NCBI GenBank assembly: GCA_003184365.1
Contig: NKYR01000001.1
Location: 698,029-732,541, forward strand
Length of the DNA: 34,513 nt
Direction of reading: 5' to 3'
Source of the DNA: Evernia prunastri
Taxonomy: Eukaryota > Ascomycota > Lecanoromycetes > Lecanorales > Parmeliaceae
Positions within the stretch are counted from its first letter, which is position 1. Every line of letters starts with the position of its first letter. The translations under genes and the position numbers were made by a program. Positions 8,605 through 17,595 of this stretch are shown in pieces. The notes beneath the pieces were generated by a model. That model was not told where the DNA came from and did no database searches. It saw nothing but the letters and a program-made list of their open reading frames with translations.

Positions 8605-10640
8605 TTACTCCCCAGCACCCCGCGCAGCACCACCCCCATCACCCCCCTCATACGTCATCCAACTCATCACATGCCCACTCCCATTCCCCTTCCCAACTAA
8701 CCTCCCACCCCCACCCTTACCTCCATCCCCATCCCCACCCGCACCCCCGTCCAAATTCGGCCACATCACCTCCCCCTCCGCCGTCCGGCCTAGCCCGCCC
8801 TGCTGCCCGCTACTGTTACTACCGTTCAAGCGCGGCGGAGAAGGCCGGGGCGCGTTTATAGACGAGCGCTCCGTGTAGGGCGATAGTTCGGCCGGGACGT
8901 GGAAGGCTGGGACTTCGAGCTCGGGTTGCGTGCCGAGGGGGGAGGGGGTGGAGCCGGGGAGTTCGAGACCTGGGGGCGGGGTTGGGAGGAGGGATTGGTG
9001 GGATTGGGGGGTGGTGGCGTATGCGGGGGCGGTGTCTAGGGGGGAAGGGGGGGGGTTAGCGGGGGGTTGAGGTGAGGTTGGTGTGGTGGGTGGGGTGGGG
9101 AGTGCGTTGGTGGGGATGGACGAGGGGAGGAGGGAGGGAGGAGGGAGAGAGGGAGGGAGGGAGGGAGGGAGGTGGACACCGAGGGGGGCCTGGACGGGGT
9201 TGGTGTAAGTCGTGACAGGAATTGTGGAAGCGGGTCTGCAGCGAGGGGACGGCTATTTTTCGAGGGTGCGTAGATTGAGGTTTTGGGGAGCTGCTCTGGA
9301 CTTGGTAATGCCTTGGGGGTCAATGGATCTTAAGATGAGCTCCGCTGAGGCGAGGTATTGTCCGAGATCTGTCCGCAGTAGTCCAGGCTTTTTGGTGTCC
9401 ACCTCAGTAATAGTGCTCGTGATAACGCTGGTCAGGGGAAAAGAGAGATGAAAGGTACTGCTTAGAGGCACCTTGTTGGGGATAGCCTTTGCAGACTCTC
9501 TTGACTTACCACTACCGTTTGTATCCTGAAACGCATTCCCCACCCCATCTGCACCTGGATTTTTCACATCGTCGTCGTGCTGAGTCGCCCGTACCGCGTC
9601 CCCCGTGCGTCTCTTCCGCCAGCGGAGTAGGAGCAACATGACTATCAATGCAATGATGGCTCCAACGATAGCTCCTACCGTTCCAGCAGCGACTGCTGCG
9701 GTTTTTGAGTGGGAAGGTAAGGAAGAGTGCTGTGTCCCCGCTGGTGCTGATGAGACGGCTGGCACAGGGTTTGCTGCCTGAGCCGATGCGGAAGAACTTG
9801 TTGAGCTTGTTAGACTGGGAGAAGGGTTTGCAGATGTGGACGGAGCTGAAGATGAGGGAAGGAAGTGAGAGGATCCTGAAGTCGTTGTCTTTGTTTGAAC
9901 TGGACTGGTCGTTTTGGTGGTCTGGGTTGATGTAGCAGCAGCTGAGGACGCAGCAGCGCCTGAGAAAAGGTTAGTGTCGGATCAAGTCTGCCTTATATTG
10001 CAGGTCGCTCATCAAAACAGCCCTCGATCTCGCCTGCGTTCTCGCGAGTCGTATTACAAAAAAAAAGCTTTATCCAAAATGCTAGTCGGGATTCGCTTCG
10101 TGTGCTGGTTCGGTACTCCTGCCCAAGCAGAACAGGATGCGCATGACCGGGTGTGGTTACGGAAAAGGCCCATGCTCACCTAATCCCGATGTTGAGGTCG
10201 CAGAAGAAGTCGCACTGACGCAAGGATTGTAAAGAAAGCAGCCATAAAAGAAGTCGCCGGCCACGTTGCAAGTAGTGTTGTAGAAGGCTTGACCAGTACC
10301 ACAAGTCGGTGAATCAGAGTCCCGCTTTGTGGGCTGGACTGGTTCCCATTCAAGAGTAAGATATGCGTGGCCTGATAGGGGACTCGATCTCGAAAGAAAA
10401 GCGTGGCTCACCTGATGTGCTTGCAGCCGCGTTCTCGGTAGGGTATCGATAGTTGCAGACATCATTACCTTCCGTACCCGCAAGGCAGGCTTCTACTCGC
10501 CCGTTGGGCTGGTTGGAGTCCGGACACGAAACATTGTACCATTGGCTTCCAGAAGGGCACGGCTGTGAATAGCCCAGGAGCGAGACGTCGTCTCGCTTCG
10601 TGTGCTTTGGCCTGACTTCCTTAGAATTGAAGACACCCAT
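8605..10640 (-). CDS. Single-pass membrane protein, two Cys motifs and S/T-rich stalk
   Basis: Well-supported exons (minus) are 10412-10640, 10180-10338 and one starting at 9959; introns have GTGAGC donors and the second has a CACTAAC branch site. The N-terminal part has two small Cys motifs (CPSGSQWYNVSC...VC and CGTGQAFYNTTC...CFLYNPC), typical of an uncharacterised fungal surface-protein family. Then come a Ser/Thr/Ala-rich stalk, one transmembrane helix (AVAAGTVGAIVGAIIALIVM), an RWRKRR stop-transfer, and a long cytosolic tail. No N-terminal signal peptide is seen; the helix probably acts as the anchor. The last exon (8605-9035) follows a GCTAAC branch and CCTAG acceptor and reads a Pro- then Gly-rich tail to the TAA at 8605. 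Splicing between 9510 and 9180 is unresolved: a canonical intron 9428-9509 shifts frame to an early stop, while a frame-keeping route uses weak donors at 9301 and 9179. Start at 10640 is preferred; 10685 is also in frame. Function is unknown; wall sensing is a guess from topology. Confidence 0.7.
9036..9179 (-). other. Intron with G/C strand asymmetry and GGGA repeats
   Basis: The probable last intron of the membrane-protein gene is almost pure pyrimidine on the coding strand. The opposite strand carries runs of GGGA and GGGAGGA (about 9121-9172), capable in principle of G-quadruplex formation. The 3' end has a clear GCTAAC branch and CCTAG acceptor; the donor (GTGTCC) is weak. Confidence 0.5.
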
Positions 10641-11106
10641 AGCGTAACGATGGGTAAGGAAAGAAGAATTGTTCAGTTCACACAAAGTTGATTAGGGGGA
10701 GGGGTGGGTTTCACTGGTGGAGAAGTGTTGTTGCCCGAAAATTGCTTGTGTCACGTCAAAGTGGCCAATTCACCACTACGGCCGTCGCTTTGCCATTGGC
10801 TTAATCTTCTTCTTAATCTCGACTATTTTAAGATCCGCAGCTGATACTGGCAGTGCTAACATCAGATATTGATTCTTACAATGGCTGACATGAGGAGTAT
10901 GAAAGCTTGGGATCTTACTTCGAGGCTTTGACCCGAAATACCACTTGCACGCCTAGGTAGGTACCCATCGACGAGACCCTTCACCGCAGTCCTAGGGGCT
11001 CTATTATGGGAGCGCTCACAGACCTAATCTCCCGGCCCCGAAATTCTGGAGCATGGGCTTCCCGGTTTCCTCTATTATGTGTATTTGATCCATTTCTTTT
11101 CCTTCC
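10641..11106. other. Intergenic region between NUS1 and the membrane-protein gene
   Basis: The 466 bp between the NUS1 stop (11107) and the membrane-protein start (10640), both on the minus strand, should hold the NUS1 3' UTR and the downstream gene's promoter. ATTGG, a CCAAT box read on the minus strand, occurs near 10795. No other gene is seen. Confidence 0.55.
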
Positions 11107-12193
11107 TTACCTCCCGAGCCTCATCTGCGCTTTCGCATAATTATGCAAAGCTCTCAAGAAGACCTGATAACCGACCCCAGTGTTATCTTGCATATGGTAA
11201 ATCTCAGTCAACCGAACTTGCCAAGGAGGATAGCCCTGCAGTTCCACGCCTGGTCCAAACAGCACAAGGAGATCTGGTTCTCCCATCACACTTTCCGTGA
11301 TCTCCGCATCTACGAGATCCAGGGATATGTCACTTGGGGACAGTTTCTTCCGTTGCGACATCTCGGCTAGGGTCTTGGTCAAGTCTACGAGGGTCGAGCG
11401 CCCGTCTTCGGCGGAAAGGAGCAGTATCGAGATATGGCCTGGACATCGTGATCAGACCCACGTGCAGGAATTTGCATAGTAGGAGTGACATACCCGATGA
11501 CATTGTAACACTGCCCTCTTCAGAGCTTCCCCCATTCAGATAAGAGGGGACGTGGGGTGCTCGAACCTGGAGAGACGGTATGTAACGTCCAAAATAATTG
11601 TGCAGCTTCTTTGTGACAGTCCGATGAGTTGTGGGAATATAGGCTTTCAGAATGCCTTCTTCGCGTCAGCGCTGCCGTATTCTTCAAAAGCGATGCATCA
11701 TACCAGTCCTCTCATACACGCTGAGCATCGGTATTCCTACGCAAGAACACCATACTGATATCTCTGCCACCTCATCCATCAAAGCCTCCAGGCCTGCTGT
11801 ACCCCTCTCCTCTCCTTTCAGCTCTAATATCACACTCAAGTGCTCCGGTACCCTGCTGAGATTCTTCACGTCTTGCCGTATAAGCTCCGGCGCTCTGTGA
11901 TGGTAATAGAGAATGGCAAAGACGCGATCAAGAAGGACATGATAGGTCTGCCGTATTCGTATGTAGACTGAGAACAGCGTGTGTATAATTAGAAAGACGA
12001 GCAAATGCAATTGTTGTTTCAGAAATGTCTGTATAGGTTGCAGCCTTCGTTTTCGAGGTGGAGCTGGAGACCTGCTCGTTGGGGGTGCCGGAAGGTAAGG
12101 TTTGAGCAGATCCTCCCTCTGCTTTGGAGAGAGAAAGGTGCCTTTGCTTCGAGTGTCTTGCCGATATATATCCGTTTCTCGGGAAGCGACCAT
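11107..12193 (-). CDS. NUS1: Nus1/NgBR subunit of dehydrodolichyl diphosphate synthase
   Basis: Three exons (minus) are 11704-12193, 11494-11655 and 11107-11438. Introns are 48 bp (GTATGA...GAAG, GCTGAC branch) and 55 bp (GTATGT...CCAG), giving 327 residues. Nus1 is the non-catalytic partner of the cis-prenyltransferase Rer2; together they make long-chain polyprenyl diphosphate for dolichol, needed for N-glycosylation and GPI anchors in the ER. A membrane helix lies at about residues 61-80. The cis-prenyltransferase-like fold then shows LYYHHRAPELIRQDVKNLSR, AGLEALMDEVAEISVWC and SVYERTG, continuing across the first splice into ILKAYIPTTHRTV. The C-terminus (YQVFLRALHNYAKAQMRLGR) keeps the RxG motif important for activity of the complex. 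The start at 12193 gives a length normal for the family. The gene is divergent from SEC10. Confidence 0.93.
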
Positions 12194-12554
12194 AGTGAAA
12201 GGTCAGCAAAGGGCGAGTGAGACAATGTATTCGCTCTCTCTGAAATGGTGTGCTACAATGCCCGGACAGCTATCAGGCAGAGAGTAGTGGCGCTTGGAGG
12301 AAAGAACGTGGAAATCGGTGAGGTACCTCGCACTCCGGTAGACGCAAAATAGTACCTATGCGAGCTATGGTAGTAGAACTTTAGACAAGTCGGGTGCGGC
12401 GGAATTCCGCACTTCGAAATCCATTCCTCAACTCTCAGCTCTCAAGATCCGGCTCTTCAACCAGCTCGTAATTATGATGCTACTCAGGTCTGGATGGCAC
12501 TCCATTTGCTTAGGATAACGCCTCGTTGGTGATCAATTCCCTCCTTATATCAAA
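12194..12554. promoter_or_regulatory. Shared divergent promoter region of NUS1 and SEC10
   Basis: The start codons of NUS1 (-) and SEC10 (+) are 361 bp apart with no other gene between them, so both promoters and 5' UTRs must lie here or overlap neighbouring sequence. No TATA box is obvious, as is common for fungal housekeeping genes. Confidence 0.6.
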
Positions 12555-15326
12555 ATGCCAGCAACCTCGAGCCAAATATCTTCGAATTCTCACCCCCCTT
12601 CGACTTACTCCGTCAGATCAGTATTCCCCCAGGCACCAGTCTTTACGCTCGATACCTTTTCAGATCGCGATTTCATTGTCAAAGACTTCGTGGAAGCTCT
12701 CTCCGACAGCGCCGTTCCTACCAATCGCAGATCCGGTCCAGCGCAGCAAAGCAATGCCTTCGACCCAAAACCACTCATTCGCAGCTTCGAGCATGCCCTC
12801 AATCGAATGGGGGATCTCTCCGGGGACTTGGAATCAAGAGAAAATGAGCTCTCTGGGGCAGTACGACGAGCAGAAGCACAACATAAGACGAATGTACAGA
12901 ACCTAAGCAGGAGACTCGAACAGGTTGTCAACTCCTTCAACCTTCTTGACGCATCGCTCAACGGGGACCATAGCGACAGTGGAGGCAATGAGGTGGTAAA
13001 AATTGGTGAGAAGTTGGAAGAGCTCGACAGGCAAAGGCAGAGAGCGCTGGATGCAAAGTTTTTGATCCAATGTTGGATGGAGGTCAGCGAGCGCGGCGAG
13101 CTGTTACTGCTGGAAGACATCAGACGGCAAGGCAGCGGAGAGGGCAAAGTTCGATGCGCGCGTATCGCTCGGCAACTGATGAAGATCAGCCAACGACTCG
13201 AGCCGGAGAATTGGAGTCATGTCAACGGCAATGCAGGACAAGCCAATGGTGTCAATGGCACCCTTGGGAAAGACTACGATCGAAAAAGGCGGCAACACAA
13301 TACTAGAGAGCTTATTGAGAAGTTTTCAGAAACTCTGGAAAAGGACCTACTCAAGTCTTTCGACGACTTCTACCGGAGAGAAAATTTCGAGGGAATGCGA
13401 GAGTGTGCCAATGTTCTCCATGACTTCAATGATGGTGCAAGCGTCATTGCAGCCTTCGTCAATCAGCACGACTTCTTCATCCAACGAAACCAGCTCATTA
13501 CAGACGAAGTCGCTGGTGATGTCGAGACCTGGGATCGATTGGCAGATCCAGATGCTGAGCCCCCTGGTGTGGAGCCCACTCTCCAATCTTTGATAGACGA
13601 AGTCAAGGTGGTCATGCAAGAAGAGTCCGTAATTATCAGGAGAGCCTTTCCATACTCCGATCAAGTACTGGGAAAGTTCTTACAACGCATCTTTCAGCAA
13701 TCTGTACAGCAAAGGCTTGAGATGGTCCTCGAAAAGGCTAGCACTATTTCTTCGCTTGCATTTCTGAGATCTTTACAAGCGGCTAGGGGCTATATCAGTA
13801 CTTTAATAGACGATCTCAAAGCGCACGGCCTTACTGAGCATCCAGAACCGGTCTCCCCACAAATTGCAATCATTCTCGATCAACAATTTGACGATCTATT
13901 TGTACCATATTTCGTTGGCTCCTCGTACATAGAGCGTGAGAAGAGGAGCCTGGAGGAATTGTATTCGTCGCTATTGTTCAAATTCACGATCTTTCACGTA
14001 AGAGTCTTCCATCCTTCCGATACCGAATACTTTCCCTGACAGTGATATAGTCTCGAAGGCGCAAGATACCCACTACATTCATGAAATCTTTAGCAAAATC
14101 AGGCAGCGAAATGTTAGCATCTGCTCGGGATGCGTACGTCGAGCGCTTAGACTCATCAGATTTGGCTCCAGCACAAAAGGCCATGCTCCTCAGAGTGGCA
14201 GGCTTGAAAGACTCAGAGAGTGCGAAGACACAAACCGAGATCGAAGTCACAGAACAGGACGGTGTTTTGAGTCTGGATAATGCCAAGCGCATGCTGAAAT
14301 GGCTCGCCGAAGCCGTAGGACGAGGCTTGGAGCTCAGCGGAGGCAATGAGACGCCAAAAGATGTTTCCGCTCTCCTCCATCTTTTAATTGGGAACATGGG
14401 AGAGATCTATCTCGAGACGGCACTGGACTCGTAAGTACCGTATCCACACCAAGTACACGTTATTGGTCTAAAAATTTGCTAGGGCAAATGACATCGCCGC
14501 CAGCCATGAGACTGCTAAGAACGAGCCAGATCTATCGTACTTGATCGGCCTACGTCCAGCTATCGGTATCATGAATCTAATGAACACCTGCATCAGGACC
14601 GTGCTCATCCCACTTGCCTCTGCCAACGTAACGATACGACGGGACATGGAGAAGACCGCCAACCTCGCTCTGGACAGGATGGAAGACAAGGTCAACACTA
14701 TTATGCAAAGGTCAATTGACGTTGTCATCACATGGATTACAAAATTACTCGCTCGTCAGAACAAGATTGATTTCCGGCCTCGAGATGATGCTTTAGGAGG
14801 AGGCGCCTGGCTTGAGCAGCTCCAGACGCCGGTGCGTCTAATCTGCTCATATGGTCTCCTGTTCAAACGCTAACACCATGATTAGACCTGCCTATCCATC
14901 TTCCAATTCCTAACCCGCACCCACAATCTCGCCCTAACAGCCCTCTCCCCCTCCCCCAATCTCGTGGCCTTCCTCACCGAACTCGCCACAAACTTTCGCA
15001 CCCTGCTCCTCGAGCACTTCAAGAAATTCTCCGTGAATGCCGCCGGCGGCATCATGGTTACGAAAGACATTAGCAAATACATCGAGTTACTGAAATCTTG
15101 GGAATTGGACACTAGCTTCGAGCCGAGTTTTGAAGTACTGACCGAGATTGGGAACCTTTTCGTTATAGGACCGGAGGCGCTGAAGGAGAGATTGAGGGGA
15201 AAGGGCAGTGCAGGAGTAGGTGTAGGCGGTGCCCGCGCGTGGGAAAGAGGAGATATGAGGCCCTACGTGCTGAGAAGGGAGGACGCCGGGAGCGTTGGGG
15301 TACAGAGTGTGCTTAGTGCTCTGTAG
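12555..15326 (+). CDS. SEC10: Exocyst complex component Sec10
   Basis: Four exons (12555-13997, 14051-14430, 14483-14831, 14886-15326) with introns of 53, 52 and 54 bp join to 870 residues. Donors are GTAAGA, GTAAGT and GTGCGT; branch sites CTGAC and GCTAAC are visible in the first and third. Sec10 is a subunit of the octameric exocyst, which tethers secretory vesicles to the plasma membrane at growth sites such as hyphal tips. The N-terminal region has the fungal Sec10 block FTLDTFSDRDFIVKDFVEAL, then NRRSGPAQQ and a coiled coil (about residues 80-135). Later parts match the helical-bundle body, for example KFLIQCWMEVSERGELLLLE, LRPAIGIMNLMNTCIRTVLI and the C-terminal KFSVNAAGGIMVTKDISKY. 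A low-complexity Asn/Gly insert lies near residue 225. Length is normal for fungi. The C-terminus after KERLRGK is Gly-rich and less conserved-looking. Confidence 0.95.
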
Positions 15327-15685
15327 GAGCAAAGACTTGTGGAGAACGCGTGTGTTCGTTTGGGCTGGTCGACATATCGGCATGGCATTTGCATCGTTTT
15401 TCGCGAGATACCCACTTGTTCATCGAATAGTAGCTTCAGGGGCTCTAACATAGGCGCTCACGTCAACCCTCAATTTTCTGATTCAAAGCCTCACAATGTG
15501 ATTCACCACACACGTGTGCTGTTAGTCGGTCAGGACAAGCCGCAGGATGTGCTGTAGGGCTGAGAATTCGGCTTTTCTCCGGGTGTTTACTCTACTCAAC
15601 CTCAATCCTCAGACGATACCTCAGAGGAACAGAGTATGTCAAGACTCCTCTCCCGCTGCTGTAGAAATCTGCCACTTTTCACACC
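15327..15685. other. SEC10-RNA1 intergenic region
   Basis: The 359 bp between two genes on the same strand hold the SEC10 3' UTR and the RNA1 promoter and leader. A 72-codon frame at 15339-15557 has no family features. Confidence 0.6.
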
Positions 15686-16972
15686 ATGGCCTCTCCTAGA
15701 AATATCTTCTCTCTCTCGGGTCAGTCCCTCAAGCTCGACACCGCTGAGCACATTAAGCCCCACCTCGAATCCTTGATTGCCTCGGACTCGGTCACAGAGA
15801 TCCACCTCGGAGGCAACACACTTGGCGCCCCAGCCTGCGAGACTCTCGCCTCAGTACTCAAGACGAAGACAACACTTCAAACAGCCAGGCTAGACGACAT
15901 ATTCACATCACGCCTACTCTCCGAAATTCCCCCAGCGCTCTCATCCCTCCTCACAGCCCTCCTGGACCTGCCAAATCTACATACGGTCGATCTCTCTGAT
16001 AATGCTTTCGGCTTGAACACGGTGGAGCCGCTGATAGACTTTTTGTCCAAGCATGTACCCCTGAAGAATCTCATATTGCAAAACAACGGCCTCGGCCCCA
16101 ATGCCGGTACTCTGATCGCCAACGCCCTGACCGCCCTTGCCGAGCGCAAAGAAGAGGCCAGGAAATCCGGCAAAGAAGTACCAGACTTAGAGACGGTAAT
16201 ATGCGGCCGTAATCGTCTAGAAAGCGGCTCGATGTCTGCCTGGGCTAAAGCGTACAGAGCGCACCGGAAGGTCAAAATGATCAAGATGGTGCAGAACGGC
16301 ATTCGTCAGGATGGCATCAGTCTGTTATTGACCGATGGGTTAGTGTGGTGCGAAGAGCTTGAAGTGCTCGATCTCCAAGACAATACATTCACGATTACAG
16401 GAGCACGCGCGTTAAGTCAAGTCGTTGAGGGGTGGAAGCACATCAAAGAGCTGGGGGTTGGCGACTCCCTGTTAGGAAGCAGAGGTACAGTCCTACTTGC
16501 TGAAGCCCTGGGGAAGGGCAAAAATGGGCTGCTAGAGGTGCTGAGGCTGCAGTACAATGAGATTGACTCCAAGGGGGTGAAGGCGCTACTATTCGCGGCG
16601 AGGGATAAGCTGCTCAAGCTGAGGAGAGTGGAGCTGAATGGAAATAAGTTCTCGGAGGATGATGAACCTGTCGAAGGGTTGAGGCTGCTGCTGGAGGAGC
16701 GAAAGGAGCAGGCCGGCGAAGCGGAAGGGGAATGGGGACTTGATGAGTTGAGCGATTTGGAGGAGGAGAGTGATGAGGATGAGGAAGATGAAGATGCAAA
16801 TGAAGATGAGGACGACGACGTCGAAGCGGAAAGAGAGGAGCAGGAGGAAGCGGAGCACAGGAGAGAAGGTATCTTGAAGGCTGCGGACCAGGAAGAGGCC
16901 CAGAAAGTCAGCCAGAAGAAGGACGATGATGTGGACGCTCTGGCGGATTCTTTGGGGAAAACCGAGATCTAG
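15686..16972 (+). CDS. RNA1: Ran GTPase-activating protein (RanGAP, Rna1)
   Basis: One intronless frame of 428 residues. RanGAP stimulates GTP hydrolysis by Ran in the cytoplasm, creating the Ran-GTP gradient that drives nuclear transport. The protein has the family's leucine-rich-repeat body (about residues 35-330) with hallmark blocks DDIFTSRLLSEIP, LSDNAFGLNTVEPLIDFL, LQNNGLGPNAG, CGRNRLESGSM and LQDNTFTITG. Arg76 aligns by context with the conserved arginine (Arg74) of fission yeast Rna1, and Asn133 with its conserved catalytic-site asparagine. A highly acidic tail (about 340-405) follows, also standard, then a basic/acidic C-terminus ending DALADSLGKTEI. Length matches fungal RanGAPs. 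Nothing is missing. It lies 359 bp after SEC10 on the same strand. Confidence 0.97.
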   Translation: MASPRNIFSLSGQSLKLDTAEHIKPHLESLIASDSVTEIHLGGNTLGAPACETLASVLKTKTTLQTARLDDIFTSRLLSEIPPALSSLLTALLDLPNLHTVDLSDNAFGLNTVEPLIDFLSKHVPLKNLILQNNGLGPNAGTLIANALTALAERKEEARKSGKEVPDLETVICGRNRLESGSMSAWAKAYRAHRKVKMIKMVQNGIRQDGISLLLTDGLVWCEELEVLDLQDNTFTITGARALSQVVEGWKHIKELGVGDSLLGSRGTVLLAEALGKGKNGLLEVLRLQYNEIDSKGVKALLFAARDKLLKLRRVELNGNKFSEDDEPVEGLRLLLEERKEQAGEAEGEWGLDELSDLEEESDEDEEDEDANEDEDDDVEAEREEQEEAEHRREGILKAADQEEAQKVSQKKDDDVDALADSLGKTEI

Positions 16973-17201
16973 ACCCGGCTCCTACTACCTCGATAGGCTA
17001 ATTACCCTTTATCTCTAGAGCCATCGTGCCGCACTGCCTATCCAGTCTCTCGCTGAATTGACATGAAATTCAAAACGCTGTCAGTGTTGTTTGTCTTTCT
17101 GCACCTCCTACAATTGAGTACCCTTCCTCATGTGACATATTATAGCTTCTCTTAATAGCTGTCTACTTTCAGGCTCTCCAACACTTGAACAATCTCCACA
17201 C
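16973..17201. other. Short gap after RNA1
   Basis: These 229 bp probably contain the RNA1 3' UTR. No other feature is recognised. Confidence 0.5.
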
Positions 17202-17446
17202 ATGGCTTCCGCCCACATGTCTACCCCAATTGATACCAGCATGACCAAGCTACGGTATTCCAATATCACCACAGATTAACTTCGTTCTCAGTGCTTTAAC
17301 AACCTATCAACAGCGACGCAATCGAAGCCTTAGCTTCATATCTCCAAGTCGCTAGATGCCTCACAGACTTTAGGCCACAGGAATCTGATGCTTGGCTGAA
17401 TTCGTCAGTGGGTACAGACAGATCTGAGATTCAAATTTCAAGTTAA
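17202..17446 (+). CDS. Possible small protein with one intron, unknown
   Basis: Two exons (17202-17254 and 17314-17446) would join through a 59-bp intron (GTATTC...CAACAG, with TTTAAC as a poor branch site) into 61 residues, beginning MASAHMSTPIDTSM and ending EIQISS. Without the intron the frame stops after 25 codons. No domain, signal peptide or membrane segment is seen and the family is not recognised. Its stop codon overlaps that of the small minus-strand frame at 17443-17595. Short frames of this size occur by chance, so this is a weak candidate. Confidence 0.2.
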
Positions 17447-17595
17447 GGGTCTCTTCTGAGCTCAGGGTATGAGAAGCAGAACAAAGCGAGCAGAGATTGA
17501 CGCGACTGAAACGAGTGGACCCAATGCTGTGGACAGTGGAAGAGAAGCAATACGAAAAGGGCGATGAACAGGAGGGCAATGAGCGCAAGGGCCAT
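17443..17595 (-). CDS. Possible 50-residue membrane microprotein, unknown
   Basis: The minus-strand frame starts MALALIALLFIALFVLLLFH, a clean single membrane helix, followed by a short polar tail ending ELRRDP. An upstream exon is possible (an ATG near 17730 with a GTGAGT donor), but no good acceptor supports it. Nothing else identifies it. The hydrophobic stretch could be chance in a pyrimidine-rich strand. Confidence 0.2.
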   Translation of the reverse strand: MALALIALLFIALFVLLLFHCPQHWVHSFQSRQSLLALFCFSYPELRRDP

